Shown: positions 42,532 through 51,691, counted from the first letter of the stretch. The stretch: 64,000 nt of DNA from an uncultured Bradyrhizobium sp. (GCF_947648125.1 NZ_CANSMR010000014.1:143069-207068), one strand, 5' to 3'. Numbers and translations: made by a program. The notes: a model not told the origin generated them from the letters alone.

Positions 42532-43335
42532 CTACGTGGCGCTTGACTGCATTTCTCGCAGCGCGGTCATCACGATCCGCCGGTCGGTACCCGCAATGAC
42601 GATCCTCGCATTCATGGCGTCGATCAGCTCCCGCTCTTCATGATTCATCGATCCGGAGAACATCGTCCAGACGATCTCAATGCCGCCCTTTCTTGCCTTC
42701 GCACTTATCTGTCTGCAGGCGTCGAGAACGACCTCATGTTTGGTTTGACCCGGCAAACCCAACGCATGTGCGAGGTCGAAAGGACCAAGCATGATTGCAT
42801 CAATCCCGGGCACTTCTACGATCGCGTCAACCGCCTGAAGCGCCTCTGGCGTTTCCAACAGAAGCCAAACCGACGTCTCATTGTTACTCGCTATAGAGAA
42901 ATCTGCCCAATCTCGAACCTGATGCCAGGTAGCCCGCGTGCCCGGACACGCACCGCGCGATCCGCCATTGGAGTTCCAAGCATACTTTGCTGCCGAGACA
43001 GCAGACTGGGCTTCAGCCGCGCTCTTCACGTTTGGAACGATCACCCCCATCGCTCCAGCGTCCAACACACGCATTATCGAGCTTGGCGTGTGATCAGGAA
43101 CACGCACCAACGGTGTGATACCCGATGCCTCCGCCGCTCTGATCAAGTCGATCGCTGAATCAAAGCCAAACGATCCGTGCTCAAGATCAAGATACACAAA
43201 ATCGAAATCCGCGGCGGCCGCCATTTCGACCATATCAGCGGAGTTGGTCTGAACACCGATTCCCAAGGCTACCTTACCCTCGGCGATCGCATGCTTTACT
43301 GCGTTCCGACGTTGACGTGCCTTTCCATAGGTCAT
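42532..43335 (-). CDS. HpcH/HpaI-type class II aldolase
   Basis: Family motifs are FVYLDLEHGSFGFD, LVRVPDHTPSSIMRVLDAGA, VIVPNVKSAAEA, LLLETPEALQAVD and MLGPFDLAHALGLPG. Metal-dependent enzymes of this type cleave 2-keto-3-deoxy or 4-hydroxy-2-keto acids to pyruvate and an aldehyde, often last in aromatic or sugar-acid routes. Length is usual. Its upstream sequence is homologous to that of the FAD hydroxylase, which suggests shared regulation. Confidence 0.88.
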   Translation of the reverse strand: MTYGKARQRRNAVKHAIAEGKVALGIGVQTNSADMVEMAAAADFDFVYLDLEHGSFGFDSAIDLIRAAEASGITPLVRVPDHTPSSIMRVLDAGAMGVIVPNVKSAAEAQSAVSAAKYAWNSNGGSRGACPGTRATWHQVRDWADFSIASNNETSVWLLLETPEALQAVDAIVEVPGIDAIMLGPFDLAHALGLPGQTKHEVVLDACRQISAKARKGGIEIVWTMFSGSMNHEERELIDAMNARIVIAGTDRRIVMTALREMQSSAT

Positions 43336-43422
43336 ATGCGACGCCTCATAGTCGGTTCGGGATGTATCGCAGCCCTGCTATCCCTGTTGCAAAACTGAGA
43401 CGCAAACTTTGAGAAAGCTGTC

Positions 43423-43437
43423 TTCGCGCAGAACGAA
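43423..43437. promoter_or_regulatory. TTCG-N7-CGAA dyad, site 3
   Basis: TTCGCGCAGAACGAA about 88 bases before the aldolase start, in the block (43,345-43,495) that matches the FAD hydroxylase upstream region. Confidence 0.5.
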
Positions 43438-43519
43438 GCCATAAACTGGATGCTCGGTTAACTATCGAGGTCGGTTCACATGACAGCAGCAAGTCCACCT
43501 ATGATGCTGAATCGTGGCG

Positions 43520-44308
43520 CTAGAACATTCCGTTAATTGTACCACCGTCGATGACCAAGTTCTGGCCAACAATGGAATTTGCGAAATCGCTGCAGAGCAG
43601 AGCACAAAATGCTCCGAAATCGTCTGGATCTGCCAACCGTTTCGTCGGCGTACCAAAGAATTCAATGAGCCGCTTCTCCTCGAAAGCGTAGGTGCTCCCA
43701 TTTCGTTCGGCTCGATCGGACAACATCTTCTCTAGACCAGGTGTCGCATGAAGCCCGGGAAGAAGATTGTTCAGTATGACGTTATCTTTTGCAAACCGCT
43801 TTGACAGTGCCACAGTATAATTCACGAGAGCCGATCTCGTCGGTCCGGATAGCAGCCTCAGCTCGGTCGGGTGTTTAGCGGCACCTGTCGCTATATTGAC
43901 GATACGACCCCACTTCCTCTCGGCCATACCGTCGATCGCGGCCTTCATCAGTTCGATTGGTCCAACTAACGTCGTCGCCACCGACCCGTACCAATCCTCC
44001 TCGCTAATTTCGTGGAAATCCTCCACAGCTCTCGGCGGAGAGCACGTAATGACCAGAATATCTGGATGAGGGCACGCCTCCAGAAGAGCTTGTCGTCCCT
44101 CGCGCGTTCCATGATCGGCAACGATGGGGGTGACTGAAACCCTCGTTTCTCGCTCGATCGTATCGGCAGCATTGCGAAGACGGTCTTCTCCGCGAGCTGA
44201 GATGAAGAGATGGACGCCCTCTCGTGCCAGCGCCATTGCGCTGCTGTATCCAAGGCCAGCGCTGGCTCCCGCAATGATGGCTCGGCGATTCCGAATGCGA
44301 AGATCCAT
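43520..44308 (-). CDS. Atypical SDR lacking the usual YxxxK (262 aa)
   Basis: A Rossmann start (AIIAGASAGLGYSSAMALA) and the end IVGQNLVIDGGTINGMF mark an SDR. The N-A-G motif reads VITCSPP, and the expected YxxxK is replaced by LLSGPTRSALVNY, so the Tyr and Lys are missing. It may bind a cofactor without classical catalysis or use other residues. ATG 44308 has GGAGGA upstream. It is divergent from another SDR at 44478, 170 bases away. Confidence 0.8.
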   Translation of the reverse strand: MDLRIRNRRAIIAGASAGLGYSSAMALAREGVHLFISARGEDRLRNAADTIERETRVSVTPIVADHGTREGRQALLEACPHPDILVITCSPPRAVEDFHEISEEDWYGSVATTLVGPIELMKAAIDGMAERKWGRIVNIATGAAKHPTELRLLSGPTRSALVNYTVALSKRFAKDNVILNNLLPGLHATPGLEKMLSDRAERNGSTYAFEEKRLIEFFGTPTKRLADPDDFGAFCALLCSDFANSIVGQNLVIDGGTINGMF

Positions 44309-44477
44309 CAAATCCTCCAGCGTGATAGGCTTGCGACCACCAATCCTATTTAGCAAATGGCTTGAGGGGGAGTTCCATACAGGAGAACGGAGTGTTGCCC
44401 AGAGAGGAACGTACCTTGATGTTTCGAAATAGCGACCACATCCCCATCCTTCTCTCATCAATAGAGGAGAGATTCGC

Positions 44478-45233
44478 ATGTCGCGCAAACTGGAAGGAAA
44501 GGTTGCAGTCGTAACAGGGGCTACAACGGGTATTGGTCTGGCCATAGCCGCACGCTTCGCCGCGGAAGGTGCACAAACTGTTCTCACCGGCCGCCGGCAG
44601 GCTGAGCTGGACAAAGCCAGGAATGCCGTAGGTCCCAATACACTGGCGGTACGGGCCGACTCGGCGAACCTGGCCGATTTGGACCAGCTCTATAGCGAAG
44701 TGAAGAGCCGATATGGCCGCATTGATGTGTTGGTAGCCAATGCGGGAGGCGGCTCCATGCTGCCTTTGGGATCCATCACTGAGGAACAGTACGACGATAC
44801 GTTCAACCGCAACGTAAAGGGCGTGCTATTCACGGTCCAGAAGGCCCTGCCGCTTCTCGCAGACGGCGCTTCGGTCATCCTCACGGCGTCAAATGTCAGC
44901 ATAAAGGGAACGCCGGCCTTCAGCGTCTATTCGGCATCAAAAGCCGCGGTCCGCAACTTCGCGCGCAGTTGGACGCTCGACCTCAAGCCACGCGGAATCC
45001 GGGTAAACGCCATCAGCCCCGGCCCCATAAAAACACCGGGCTTAGTCGAATTGGCCGGGCCGGATTCGGTTAAGAGGCAAAGCATGCTCGACTATATGGC
45101 AACAACCGTGCCTCTCGGTCGAGTCGGCGACCCTGACGAGGTTGCAAAGGCTGCCCTGTTTCTGGCATCGGACGATTCCAGCTACATCGCAGGAATTGAG
45201 CTCTTCGTCGATGGCGGACAAGCCCAAATCTGA
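44478..45233 (+). CDS. Short-chain dehydrogenase/reductase (251 aa)
   Basis: The SDR motifs are complete: TGATTGIG, NAGGG in VLVANAGGG, and YSASK in SVYSASKAAV. A GR pair after strand two (TGRRQAE) suggests NADP(H). ATG 44478 is used. The GST gene starts 62 bases after its stop, so they probably form an operon. Confidence 0.9.
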   Translation: MSRKLEGKVAVVTGATTGIGLAIAARFAAEGAQTVLTGRRQAELDKARNAVGPNTLAVRADSANLADLDQLYSEVKSRYGRIDVLVANAGGGSMLPLGSITEEQYDDTFNRNVKGVLFTVQKALPLLADGASVILTASNVSIKGTPAFSVYSASKAAVRNFARSWTLDLKPRGIRVNAISPGPIKTPGLVELAGPDSVKRQSMLDYMATTVPLGRVGDPDEVAKAALFLASDDSSYIAGIELFVDGGQAQI

Positions 45234-45294
45234 GTTCTGCACGCGAACCGCACATCAATACCACCATTTCGAAACCCCAAATAGGAGATCGTTC

Positions 45295-45924
45295 GTGATC
45301 GACGTCTATGCTTTTGCTACCCCGAACAGCCTCAAAATTCCGATCGCACTGGAGGAACTGGAGCTTCCTTATCGTCTAATTCCAGTAAATCTCCGGAACG
45401 GTGAGCATAAGTCGGTTGATTTCATCGCTATGAACGCCAACGCAAAGATCCCTGTTGTCGTGGACCGCACCGTCCCGGAAGCGGCCCCCGTCACAATCAG
45501 TGAATCTGGAGCGATCCTCCTTTATCTCGCCGAAAAAGCCGGACGCCTCCTACCGACCACTCTCCAGCTGCGTGCACGCGTTATTGAAGAGCTCTTCTTT
45601 CACGCTGCGGGACTCGCACCCGCGTTTACGAGTAGCTTTTTTCAGCAGATCGCAAAGTCTCCGAACGCCGAAGCGGTGGCGCGCGCTCAAGCTGAAGCGG
45701 AACGTACCCTAAGGGTATTCGACACCAGGCTGGGTGGATCCAAGTATGTGGCAGGTGAAGACTTCACCATAGCGGATATCGCGCACTATGGCTGGATCTG
45801 GCGACACGAGGCGGCCGGAGTCGGTCTTGGCGGCACTCCCAATGTGAAGCGTTGGTTCGACGCCGTGTCCGGCCGCGACGCGGTGAAGCGAGCAATTGCC
45901 CGCACCGTTGCGCTTGCTTCATAA
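45295..45924 (+). CDS. Glutathione S-transferase family protein (209 aa)
   Basis: The N-terminal thioredoxin-like domain (VYAFATPNSLKIPIALEEL, NAKIPVVVD with the cis-Pro, ISESGAILLYLAEKAG) and the C-terminal helical domain (GEDFTIADIAHYGW) fit the YghU/Nu-type GSTs. Likely conjugates glutathione to, or reduces, an intermediate. GTG 45295 has AGGAG eight bases upstream; longer versions overlap the SDR gene. Confidence 0.88.
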   Translation: MIDVYAFATPNSLKIPIALEELELPYRLIPVNLRNGEHKSVDFIAMNANAKIPVVVDRTVPEAAPVTISESGAILLYLAEKAGRLLPTTLQLRARVIEELFFHAAGLAPAFTSSFFQQIAKSPNAEAVARAQAEAERTLRVFDTRLGGSKYVAGEDFTIADIAHYGWIWRHEAAGVGLGGTPNVKRWFDAVSGRDAVKRAIARTVALAS

Positions 45925-45949
45925 GCGAGCCTGTAGACGCATTGGCCTC

Positions 45950-45980
45950 GCGGCGTTTCGGAACCTACCCGAAACGCCGC
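45950..45980 (+). terminator. Strong hairpin after the SDR-GST operon
   Basis: GCGGCGTTTCGG (45950-45961) pairs perfectly with CCGAAACGCCGC (45969-45980) over a seven-base loop. No T run follows, so it may act as a 3' stabilising or T-less termination structure. Confidence 0.6.
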
Positions 45981-46488
45981 TCGGGCACGCGTCTGATTCG
46001 GAACGTATTGAAGCAGCCTGCAGAACGGGGCGCCCCATGGCGTGTGCCGTTGCCTATGCCAGGCGATCGCGCGTTTCTAGCCTGAATCGAAGAGCAAACC
46101 CTCGGCGCGCTCCTGATCGAAGATTTCTTGCTTATCTTCCGCCGCCAATATTGCTAGCACTTCCGCTTCCAGAGCGAGTCGCTGCGCGATGTGAGGAGCC
46201 TGTGGGGGCGCCACAGCCTCCTCTTGAATTGATGCCTTCATGCGTATCCGCCGCTCCAATCGGACAGCATCCTGCGATCCGCCGCTCTCAGGCTAAGCCG
46301 CTCGTCACCTCCAAGCCATTAGCAGCTCGCGGGCGCCCGTTCGCGTCGCGCGAAGGGCCGCAACGCGGTTCGCGCAAGCGCGTGCAGCACCGCTATGTCC
46401 TGAGAGAGCCCGTCCTTCGCGAACGAACTGGATCGTATAGCCCGACAAAATCTGCTGAAGGAACCCGGCTTCTCGGCCGCAAACTCTT

Positions 46489-46503
46489 TTCGCAATCTGC
46501 GAA
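46489..46503. promoter_or_regulatory. TTCG-N7-CGAA dyad, site 4
   Basis: TTCGCAATCTGCGAA with six-base arms. The next 40 bases resemble those after site 2. No gene starts nearby, which suggests a leftover promoter. Confidence 0.45.
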
Positions 46504-46768
46504 GATTGCACCGCGAGAGACGACTGGATCGTTGATCGGGTCAATCCGTATTGCTTCAAGTCAGGAGAAGCAGTTGGGCGCTCAGTCCAGCTGCGAACGT
46601 AACGGGTCGAGAGGTCATGACACTGATGTTACGCCCAGAAAGATCGTTCGGATGAACCGCATCATCGCTTAGCGGTCAGGAAACCCTCGTCGGATTTGTT
46701 GGCACGATGCTTGAATACTTCATTGTCTACGATGGCGCTCTGCCAAAGACACTTAACGGAGGACTGGA

Positions 46769-46897
46769 ATGGAACGCATGATCTGGTTGATGCCGTGGGT
46801 GATGACTGAGATTTGGTTGTCAACCTTTGAGGCGCTCATGCCACAACGCTTCCCTACGAAAGAAGAACGCGACGGAATGGAGCCAGATGCTGGATAA
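46769..46897 (+). CDS. Predicted 42-residue protein
   Basis: ATG 46769 has GGAGG at good distance. The product MERMIWLMPWVMTEIWLSTF is hydrophobic and aromatic, then RFPTKEERDGMEPDAG. It could be a membrane-surface helix. No family known; the ribosome site is the main evidence. Confidence 0.4.
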   Translation: MERMIWLMPWVMTEIWLSTFEALMPQRFPTKEERDGMEPDAG

Positions 46898-47023
46898 CTC
46901 GTGCCGCCTGCACGCGCAGGGCGTCAACGCAACTCGGATCCAGAAACGATGCATTTCAATCGTTGTTGCTTCGCAGTGTCGTAAAGGACTGCATTAAGGC
47001 AACGAAATTCAAGGAGCCTTCAG

Positions 47024-47437
47024 ATGACCGACCAAGCCAGTAAAAAGAGCGTCCCACCTTCCGCAGGCGTAGATGTGGATGGCATCGCGACGCTGCTTAA
47101 CCGCAATCTTCCGGAAGTTTTCGGTGAAGGCGATCCCGCGCGCCGAAAGGCCGCAATCGAGGAGCTATACACCAACGATTGTGTGCTCTATGTCCCTCCC
47201 GGGATATTCGTCGGCCACGATGCATTAGATAAGTTTGCAGGCGATCTCCGGGCGACACATCCCCACTACGTATATACGCCTCGTGGCGCGACCCAGGTTC
47301 TGCATAATTCGGCGCGCTTAGCGTGGGGCTCGGGACCAAAAGGCGAAAGGCCCCTTTATACCGGTGTAGATTTTATCATTGCACGGGACGGTAAAATCGC
47401 GGCTCTTTACGTCTACCTTGACTCTCCCCCCGCTTAA
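47024..47437 (+). CDS. SnoaL/NTF2-like protein (137 aa)
   Basis: The pattern IEELYTNDCVLYVPPGIFVGHDALDKFAGDLRA with the later VDFIIARDGKIAALYVYLD is typical of SnoaL-like alpha+beta barrels. Some are isomerases or hydrolases; others have no known role. AAGGAG lies before ATG 47024. It is convergent with a hydrolase gene. Confidence 0.82.
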   Translation: MTDQASKKSVPPSAGVDVDGIATLLNRNLPEVFGEGDPARRKAAIEELYTNDCVLYVPPGIFVGHDALDKFAGDLRATHPHYVYTPRGATQVLHNSARLAWGSGPKGERPLYTGVDFIIARDGKIAALYVYLDSPPA

Positions 47438-47438
47438 A

Positions 47439-47453
47439 TTCGCTACTTGCGAA
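47439..47453. promoter_or_regulatory. TTCG-N7-CGAA dyad, site 5
   Basis: TTCGCTACTTGCGAA directly after the SnoaL-like stop. Position between convergent genes argues against a promoter role here. Confidence 0.3.
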
Positions 47454-47566
47454 TAACGAGCATCTGCCCTGTCCCAAGGGCGGGTCACCCGAGCTTCGAC
47501 CTCGTCCTGATAGCGGGAACGGAGCTCCGTGAGCCCCGTCTCACCGGACGGTGGACCGGGGCCGGG

Positions 47567-48487
47567 TCAGTTCGTCCGCGAGAGTTCTGCTCTCCCGGAC
47601 CTTCTGATATCAGCCTCTCTCTTGACCTTCTCCATCAGGGTGCGAAGGGGGATAGGACCCGGCTCGAGAATGGTCGCAGCCGCGTTCGTGGTGTCCACGG
47701 GCGCGATGGCAGAGCTGTCGGCGTCAGCAAGGAATTTATCGAGCATGGCTTGGATCGACCCCTTGGCCTCCTCGGGGCCAGTGTCACGCATGTCGTTGTG
47801 TTGGAAGTTGGTGTTCACAACAATGATGCCCGCCTTCTCACACTCGTCCTCATCAGGCACCACGCCGGGATCGGGTTTAAAGTGCGGGTCATGTGAGCGG
47901 AACGACAGAATCTTGAACCTGCCGTCGGTGACAAACGGCACGCGCAGATTATCCAGCGTCACGACGTTCTTGATCTCGTCGGGATACTGCTTGGCAAAGT
48001 ACATCGCGATGTCGCCACCATTCGAATGGCCGACCATCGTTAGCTTGCTGTAGTCGGCACTAGGCTTGATCTCCTTCATCTGTTCGATAGCGAACTTGAT
48101 GTTAGTGATCGCACGCTGATATTGAGGCAGACGGCCGACGTAGAGCTCGCCGACTTTGGTCACCATCGGTCCGTCCGAGGGAATGTCGTTCTGAATGCTG
48201 ATCGCCAAGTAGCCGCGAGCAGCGAACACGTTCGCGAGGAACGAATACTCGGTAAACCTGACGGTATTACCGTGATTGAGGATTGCGACAGGCAGCTTGA
48301 GCATGCCGGCGTCGGCTTGCATCTCTTTGTCACGACGCACCGCGAAATCGACCGCGACTGGGCGCTTGCCGCGCGTCGAATCATTGAACACGATGCTCTC
48401 GTGACGGATCGCCCACTTGTCCGCGGTGAAAACCGCCGCCGCGGCCACCACAGAGAGCGAAAGCAGAACGATGATTCCACGTCTCAC
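47567..48487 (-). CDS. Exported alpha/beta hydrolase (306 aa)
   Basis: A signal peptide or anchor (MRRGIIVLLSLSVVAAAAVF) leads into an alpha/beta hydrolase: VAILNHGNTVRF as oxyanion loop, TMVGHSNGGDIAM with the nucleophile Ser, and later SHDPHFKPD and NTNFQHNDM segments with candidate Asp/His. It may hydrolyse an ester or CoA ester outside the cytoplasm. It is last in the leftward operon, 36 bases after the thiolase stop. Confidence 0.82.
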   Translation of the reverse strand: MRRGIIVLLSLSVVAAAAVFTADKWAIRHESIVFNDSTRGKRPVAVDFAVRRDKEMQADAGMLKLPVAILNHGNTVRFTEYSFLANVFAARGYLAISIQNDIPSDGPMVTKVGELYVGRLPQYQRAITNIKFAIEQMKEIKPSADYSKLTMVGHSNGGDIAMYFAKQYPDEIKNVVTLDNLRVPFVTDGRFKILSFRSHDPHFKPDPGVVPDEDECEKAGIIVVNTNFQHNDMRDTGPEEAKGSIQAMLDKFLADADSSAIAPVDTTNAAATILEPGPIPLRTLMEKVKREADIRRSGRAELSRTN

Positions 48488-48523
48488 GGAGCCCTCTGGG
48501 AAACTGATCGCCTCATGGCGATC

Positions 48524-49663
48524 CTAGCTAGCGTTCTTCGAAAACACGATTGTGCTGCTGGCTGCGAACATACCTCCCACTCCATGAGCGACAGAGATAT
48601 TGACGTCGGGGACCTGAGCCGCGGCGATGCCGCGCACCTGTCTGACCGACTCCTGTAAGGCGTACATGCCGTACATACCAGAGTGCATGTAGCTTAGCCC
48701 GCCGCCATTGGTGTTCATCGGCAGTTTACCGCCGGGAGCGGTATTGCGCTCACGAATGAATGCGGCGGCCTCCCCTGGTTTACAGAAGCCCAGATCTTCC
48801 AGGCCGTAGAGCGGCAGATGGGCAAAGGCGTCGTAAATCATCAGGTGATTGACATCGGCGTGTGTGATGCCGGCAGACTTGAACGCTTCGCGACCGGAAA
48901 CTCTGAATGCGCGCGAGGTAGTGAAATCCTCCATCTGGCTCACCATCGGAGTTTCGACACTCTCGCCCGTACCGACGATATATACTGGCCGACTGAAGTC
49001 CTTGGCACGGTCTGCCGATGTGACGATCAATGCTCCGCCACCATCGGTGACGAGGCAGCACATCAGCAGTCGGAACGGGTAGGAAATCATTCGTGAGTTC
49101 ATCACGTCATCAACCGAGATCGGATTCTTGAAGGTAGCACGCGGATTTTTCGCAGCCCATTCGCGCTGCACTACCGCTACTTCCGCAAGCGCGTCCTCAC
49201 CCAATCCATGCTTTTTCAGATATCTCAACACGGGAACCGTGAACATCGTCGCCGGGCCCGTAGTACCGTAGGGCGTTTCGAATTGTTGGAGCAGGCTACC
49301 GCGGATCGGAACAGGAAATCCTGCTGCCGCGATGCCGGACCGTCCGCTTTCACCATGGGTGATCAGTACAGTGCGACACAAGCCGGCCTCGATGGCTGCC
49401 GTCGCGTGCCGAACATGCATGAGAAATGAGCAACCGCCGACGCCAGTCGCATCGATCCAGGTCGGCGTGATGCCCAGATAGTGCGCGAGCGATTCTGGTG
49501 TTTCGCCCGCTGTAGCGATCCCATCAATGTCCGAAACAGTCAGTCCGGCATCGCGAATTGCGTTGAGCGCCGCATCAGCGTGCAGCTGGACTTGAGACAT
49601 AGGTATCACGCCGAGCTGCGTCGTCTCAGCTGCGCCGACGACGGCTGCCTTGGATCGCTTCAT
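48524..49663 (-). CDS. Thiolase-fold enzyme (SCP2/Ltp type, 379 aa)
   Basis: The nucleophile Cys in GVGGCSFLMHVRHA and the Asn-Gly-Gly-Gly/His loop in NTNGGGLSYMHSGMYG mark the SCP2-type thiolase superfamily, in which several members pair with a DUF35 protein and act as retro-aldolases. Here such a partner gene lies one base upstream. The pair would remove acetyl- or propionyl-CoA or cleave a hydroxyacyl-CoA side chain. ATG 49663 has GGGAG upstream; the longer frame to 49720 overlaps the partner. Confidence 0.88.
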   Translation of the reverse strand: MKRSKAAVVGAAETTQLGVIPMSQVQLHADAALNAIRDAGLTVSDIDGIATAGETPESLAHYLGITPTWIDATGVGGCSFLMHVRHATAAIEAGLCRTVLITHGESGRSGIAAAGFPVPIRGSLLQQFETPYGTTGPATMFTVPVLRYLKKHGLGEDALAEVAVVQREWAAKNPRATFKNPISVDDVMNSRMISYPFRLLMCCLVTDGGGALIVTSADRAKDFSRPVYIVGTGESVETPMVSQMEDFTTSRAFRVSGREAFKSAGITHADVNHLMIYDAFAHLPLYGLEDLGFCKPGEAAAFIRERNTAPGGKLPMNTNGGGLSYMHSGMYGMYALQESVRQVRGIAAAQVPDVNISVAHGVGGMFAASSTIVFSKNAS

Positions 49664-49664
49664 G

Positions 49665-50075
49665 TCATACTCCCAGAGGCTTAAAGAGAGGAAGAGTGAT
49701 TTCCTCATTCTGCTTGGCAAAAGCGACCTCGAGCGGCATGTCGAGGGAGAGAGCTTCCGGCGTCTGAGCGCAATCGACTATATTTGTCATCATCCTGGGG
49801 CCCTCCTTGAGCTCTACTACGGCAATCGCGTAAGGAGCTTCGAACCCGGGGATCGGTCGATGCGAAATAACATAGCTGTAGAGCGACGCGCGGCCGCTAG
49901 CGACGAACGTCTCGATTTCTGCGCTGGAACACTTGGGGCAGAAAGGACGCGGCGGGAAGTAGGCATGGGCACAATGGGTACACCGTTGGAGCCGCAGTTC
50001 GCCATGTCTGGTGCCTTCCCAGAAGTGGGCGGTCTCGGGTGTTGGGACCGGCAGAGGTCTCGTCTGATCTTTCAT
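49665..50075 (-). CDS. Zn-ribbon/OB-fold (DUF35) partner protein (136 aa)
   Basis: A rubredoxin-like zinc ribbon (LQRCTHCAHAYFPPRPFCPKCS) precedes an OB fold (SGRASLYSYVISHRPI, APYAIAVVELKEGPRMM). DUF35 proteins are usual partners of thiolase-like enzymes. ATG 50075 gives the usual length; ATG 50111 adds 12 residues and overlaps the ligase stop. Confidence 0.9.
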   Translation of the reverse strand: MKDQTRPLPVPTPETAHFWEGTRHGELRLQRCTHCAHAYFPPRPFCPKCSSAEIETFVASGRASLYSYVISHRPIPGFEAPYAIAVVELKEGPRMMTNIVDCAQTPEALSLDMPLEVAFAKQNEEITLPLFKPLGV

Positions 50076-50107
50076 TTGAGTGCTTGCTCCTTGGGAAGGT
50101 TCGGGGA

Positions 50108-51691
50108 TCAATCGAGCTTGTCGAGTTTCCCGTCAGCCACCAACTCTTTCAGCGCAACTTTCCGGATCTTCCCGCTGGGAGTAAGTGGAAACGCCGCAGC
50201 TCGGAAGTATCTTGCTGGAATTTTATATTTTGCGATCCGGCTGGCGCAGTGATCGCCAAGTTCGGCGGCAGTAACTTTCCCACCGCGAACCGCTGCAGCA
50301 ACTATTTCTCCGAAGTGATCATCCTTGATTCCGAAGACAGCGACCTCAGATACTGCGGGATGCGAAAGGAGAATTCGTTCGACTTCTGCGGGATAGATAT
50401 TTTCGCCACCGCGAATGATCATGTCCTTGAGACGTCCGCCGGAGAGCACCAGCTTTCCATCCTTCCGGATCTGGCCTAGGTCGCCTGTCTTTAGCCAACC
50501 ATCAGCATCAATTGTCTTTCGCGTCTCGCCTTCGTTCGCGAAGTAGCAACGCATAATTGAAGGACTTTTGATCTGTACTTCGCCGATCGCGTCGTGGCTT
50601 AGAATCGCGCCACTCTCTGCATCGACAATCCGAACGCTATATTCTGGTAAGGGTCGACCGGCCGTCTCGAAGCGATCCGGATCGTCGGGTTCTGGACAGA
50701 AGGCGAGACCGGTCGATTCAGTCAGGCCGTACGCTTGGACCAGCCCGGGGATAGGGAACTCAACGGCGCAGCGTCGCAGCAGTTCGGGTTCGACGTCAGC
50801 CCCTCCACAAGTACCGACGCGGAGCGACGATAAGTCAAAATCACTTCTCCGAGGGTGCTCGAGCATCATCCGCAGTGAGGTAGGAACTGCGATATGGACC
50901 GTCGCTCGATAACGCTCAATAATATTGAACATCTCGACCGCGTCGAACGCTTCTAGCCCAAGGAATGTTGCGCCGACGGCGAGACAGCCCGGGATCGCGA
51001 CACAGAAGGATGCAGAATGAAACATCGGAACGATGGAGGTAATCCGATCGTCAGATCCGATCTTTAGCCTGGAGAAAACGGCGCGCCCGTCAGCCATAAC
51101 GCCCTCGTGCGTGAGCATCGCGCCTTTGGGAAAGCCGGTAGTACCCGAAGTGTAGATGATTGCCGCATCATCTTTGCCGTGGATGGGCGAAAGGGACGTA
51201 TGCGACGTAGCCCCCTCTGCAATGAGGTCTTCGATGCTGAGACACCCATCGGCCCGTCCACCAATTACTATCTTGCGACGAAGGTACTTGCTCTGCTCTG
51301 CAGCCTCTCGAACTAAGTCGAGATACTTGTTCGTCCTAAAGGCCGGGGTGAAAAATACGGCGCGAGCCTCGGAATGTCCCAAAGCGTAGGCGAGGTCATC
51401 GACCTTGTAGTAGGTGTTCAACGGCACCAAGACCATTCCAGCTTTGGCAACAGCCAGCTGAACGATCGGCCAGTGAATCGAATTCTGAGCTAGTATCGCG
51501 ATGTTCTCGCCTGGCGAGAAGCCGAGATCCAGAAGGGCTTTGGCCAAGGATGTAGACTTGTTGTTCCAATCCCCGAAAGACAGCGCGCCTTCGGGAAAGA
51601 TGAACGCCTCCTTTTCCGGGCTGTGCGCGGCGGCGGCCGCCAAAGCGGTAACCGGGTTATCGAACGCAATTTTCTCTGCGCGCTGAATCAT
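50108..51691 (-). CDS. Acyl-CoA ligase (AMP-forming, 527 aa)
   Basis: The ANL signatures are present: YTSGTTGFPKGAMLTH, AYGLTESTG, WLKTGDLG, GRLKDMIIRGGENIYPAEVE, and the Lys in TPSGKIRKVALKEL. It makes an acyl-AMP and then an acyl-CoA, probably of an aryl or alkyl acid. It follows MaoC in the leftward operon. Confidence 0.92.
   Translation of the reverse strand: MIQRAEKIAFDNPVTALAAAAAHSPEKEAFIFPEGALSFGDWNNKSTSLAKALLDLGFSPGENIAILAQNSIHWPIVQLAVAKAGMVLVPLNTYYKVDDLAYALGHSEARAVFFTPAFRTNKYLDLVREAAEQSKYLRRKIVIGGRADGCLSIEDLIAEGATSHTSLSPIHGKDDAAIIYTSGTTGFPKGAMLTHEGVMADGRAVFSRLKIGSDDRITSIVPMFHSASFCVAIPGCLAVGATFLGLEAFDAVEMFNIIERYRATVHIAVPTSLRMMLEHPRRSDFDLSSLRVGTCGGADVEPELLRRCAVEFPIPGLVQAYGLTESTGLAFCPEPDDPDRFETAGRPLPEYSVRIVDAESGAILSHDAIGEVQIKSPSIMRCYFANEGETRKTIDADGWLKTGDLGQIRKDGKLVLSGGRLKDMIIRGGENIYPAEVERILLSHPAVSEVAVFGIKDDHFGEIVAAAVRGGKVTAAELGDHCASRIAKYKIPARYFRAAAFPLTPSGKIRKVALKELVADGKLDKLD

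Larger units (their letters stand above)
45925..46768. other. Stretch without a strong gene
   Basis: It contains a hairpin after the GST (45950-45980) and a dyad at 46489-46503 with flanking similarity to 37,680-37,740. A leftward frame (46077-46241, MKASIQEEAVAPPQ...AEVLAILAAEDKQ) might encode a small helical protein but is weak. Confidence 0.4.
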
